NCBI GenBank assembly: GCA_015231815.1
Contig: JADGAW010000031.1
Coordinates: forward strand, 1 to 15,466
DNA from: Nitrospinota bacterium
GTDB lineage: Bacteria; Nitrospinota_A; JADGAW01
Direction: 5' to 3'
Length of the DNA stretch: 15,466 bases
Part shown: piece after piece, positions 13,893-15,466 of the stretch
Layout: every line of letters begins with the position of its first letter
Numbering within the stretch: position 1 is the first letter of the stretch
The notes under the pieces: model-generated
Told to the model about the DNA's origin: nothing
What the model saw: only the letters and a program-made list of their open reading frames with translations
Databases searched by the model: none
Made by a program: the position numbers and the translations under genes

Positions 13893-15466
13893 TCATTTAT
13901 TCCTGACCCACCCATCATTCGGCTTAAAGCGTTCACCGTAACGGGATTCAAGTTCTTTAAGACGTTTGAGCATTTTTGCCGAACCTTGGGTTTCTATGTA
14001 GTGCATTGGACCTCCCCGAAAGGGGGCAAAACCCGTTCCGAAAATCATACCTGCATCAAGAAGGTCTGACTCTTCAACTACACCTTCATGTAAACAGGCA
14101 ACTGCTTCGTTAAGATAACGGAAGATAAGCCTGTCCTGAATATCAGGGTCAGATTTCTTTCCTTTTTCCAGCCTGTTTTTTTGTGGTTTACCTTTTTTAT
14201 AATGATAAAAGCCTCTCCCTGTTTTTACCCCTTTATCCCCTCTATTAACCATTATTTTGAGACGTTCGGGAACTTCAATGGAAAAACTTTCCGCAAGAAT
14301 TTCCGCAACAGATAAGCAAATATCAAGTCCAACTTTGTCTGCAAGCTCTATTGGACCCATCGGCATTCCGAAATCAAGAGCCGCTTTGTCGATTTCCTCA
14401 GGCATTATTCCCTCGGACTCCATGGTAACAGCTTCAACAAGGTAGGGCAGTAAAATTCGATTCACCAAAAAGCCAGGAGTGCTTTTTACTGGTAAAGGTA
14501 AACGACTTATGTGGCGCGTAAATGAAAGTGCTTTTTGGTAGGTTTCTTCAGAAGTTTCTCCACCTTTAACAATTTCGACTAACTGCATCATGGAAACAGG
14601 ATTAAAAAAATGAATTCCCACAAGCTTTTCAGGATTTTTTAACGCCTTTGACAATATTTCAAGAGGAATGCTTGATGTATTCGTGGCAAGAATGGCACCC
14701 TTTTTCATTCTTTTCTCAAGAGACTTATAAAGGTTTTGCTTTGCCTCAACATTTTCAAAAATAGCTTCAATAATAATATCTGCTCTTTCCACCCCACTGG
14801 CAGTATGGTCGGGCATAAAACGATCAAGAACTTCTGTAACAAGCCTAGGTTCTTTAAGTTTCTTATTAAATAATGCTGTCGCTCGTTTTACTGCCCCTGT
14901 CAAGAATTTTGGTTCCACATCCTGCACCGTTACCTTCATTCCTTGCAAAGCGCACCAAGCAGCAATGTCTCCCCCCATAACTCCACCTCCAACAACATGA
15001 ACATACTCTGGTTGAAAGGTTTTTTTGTTACCAAGTGACTTCATTCTTTCCTGCAGAAAAAATGTTCGAACAAGGTTCTTAGATGTTTCACCGACTATGA
15101 GGTTGGCAACTGACTTTGCTTCTGCCTCCATCATTTTATTGGGTTCCTCGCCATATTTTTCCCATACCCCTATCGCTGCATAAGGAGCGGGATAGTGCTC
15201 TTTTTTTGCCTTCCTGGCAACTTTTTTCCGCATAATGTTTGCGATAATTGGTCGGATAATTTGATAGTTAATAAATTGCTGAAGCAAGGGAAGCTTTTGC
15301 TCCGGTTTATTGTCAAGAATAATTGAGCACGCAGCATTTACCAGATGTCGCTCAGGAACAATATAATCAACTACCCCCATTTTTTTTGCTCCTTTTGCAC
15401 TTAGTGATTTACCTTCAAGAATGACTCCCATAGCTGGAATGGCTCCAATTAAATGAGTGAGCCTTA
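13893..15466 (-). CDS. FadB/FadJ-type fused enoyl-CoA hydratase / 3-hydroxyacyl-CoA dehydrogenase (5' end outside window)
   Basis: This is most of a multifunctional fatty-acid beta-oxidation alpha subunit. The frame stays open to the right edge, so the ATG at 15431 is internal. The first visible residues (RLTHLIGAIPAMGVILEGKS, then AKKMGVVDYIVP) are the end of an enoyl-CoA hydratase/crotonase domain. Numbering from the codon at 15431: residues about 45-140 are the helical linker typical of FadB/FadJ; 143-325 are the NAD-binding domain with GGGVMGGDIA (about 148-157); the catalytic pair is His274 and Glu286 in VGIHFFNPVSMMQLVEIVKG; 318-325 is TPGFLVNR. The C-terminal dehydrogenase domain is duplicated, ending with FRGGPMHYI near 494. 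It would hydrate 2-enoyl-CoA and oxidise 3-hydroxyacyl-CoA with NAD; a thiolase partner is not visible. FadB versus FadJ cannot be decided. Confidence 0.95.
   Translation of the reverse strand, partial: RLTHLIGAIPAMGVILEGKSLSAKGAKKMGVVDYIVPERHLVNAACSIILDNKPEQKLPLLQQFINYQIIRPIIANIMRKKVARKAKKEHYPAPYAAIGVWEKYGEEPNKMMEAEAKSVANLIVGETSKNLVRTFFLQERMKSLGNKKTFQPEYVHVVGGGVMGGDIAAWCALQGMKVTVQDVEPKFLTGAVKRATALFNKKLKEPRLVTEVLDRFMPDHTASGVERADIIIEAIFENVEAKQNLYKSLEKRMKKGAILATNTSSIPLEILSKALKNPEKLVGIHFFNPVSMMQLVEIVKGGETSEETYQKALSFTRHISRLPLPVKSTPGFLVNRILLPYLVEAVTMESEGIMPEEIDKAALDFGMPMGPIELADKVGLDICLSVAEILAESFSIEVPERLKIMVNRGDKGVKTGRGFYHYKKGKPQKNRLEKGKKSDPDIQDRLIFRYLNEAVACLHEGVVEESDLLDAGMIFGTGFAPFRGGPMHYIETQGSAKMLKRLKELESRYGERFKPNDGWVRNK

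Noticed and set aside
1..15466. tRNA, rRNA, CRISPR array or insertion sequence
   Set aside because: I saw no tRNA-like or rRNA segments, no regularly spaced repeats, and no transposase motifs or terminal inverted repeats in the window.

Overview
The window comes from an AT-rich, Gram-negative, flagellated bacterium. Hand-counted sample stretches are about 37% GC in the outer-membrane protein gene. Signs of a diderm cell are an HtrA/DegP-type periplasmic protease, a DUF1302-like outer-membrane barrel with a signal peptide and a C-terminal Phe, and a complete set of hook-filament junction proteins. Sigma-54 (-24/-12) promoters next to flagellar genes, a fused FadB/FadJ-type enzyme and c-di-GMP proteins would fit a proteobacterium or deltaproteobacterium-like lineage (Desulfobacterota, SAR324 or similar). 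This placement is inference; there is no rRNA or other strong phylogenetic marker here.

Left part, + strand (1-3611): the 3' end of a DegP/HtrA gene (second PDZ domain), a perfect 11-bp hairpin, carA (carbamoyl-phosphate synthase small subunit), a small unrecognised gene overlapping the carA stop by 11 bp, and a DUF1302-like outer-membrane protein. The last of these converges on the flagellar genes with only 8 bp between the stops.

Middle, - strand (3620-7903): a flagellar operon read flgJ (rod domain only), flgN, flgK, flgL, preceded by a good sigma-54 promoter at 7888-7903. FlgL is unusually long because it carries two tandem Flagellin_IN-like repeats. Upstream lies an HD-GYP response regulator (8063-9166), richer in GC than its neighbours and with a non-canonical HD motif. 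Behind it is a 645-bp stretch (9167-9811) that holds two decayed reading frames: one whose stop overlaps the HD-GYP start (ATGA), and one resembling the C-terminus of DUF4143-type ATPases.

Right part: the flagellar export-gate operon fliP-fliQ-fliR-flhB on the - strand (9812-12803). It is cut off from flhA, which normally follows. Diverging from it is a YcgR-like PilZ gene on the + strand, driven by a near-consensus sigma-54 promoter that also fixes its start codon. Finally, running in from the right edge on the - strand, is most of a FadB/FadJ-type beta-oxidation enzyme.

Taken together, the core is a flagellar locus with sigma-54 control and two putative c-di-GMP components, a PilZ effector and an HD-GYP phosphodiesterase. 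The HD-GYP gene and the debris beside it look like an insertion or rearrangement scar between two flagellar operons. I see no tRNA, rRNA, CRISPR array, insertion sequence or intact mobile element.
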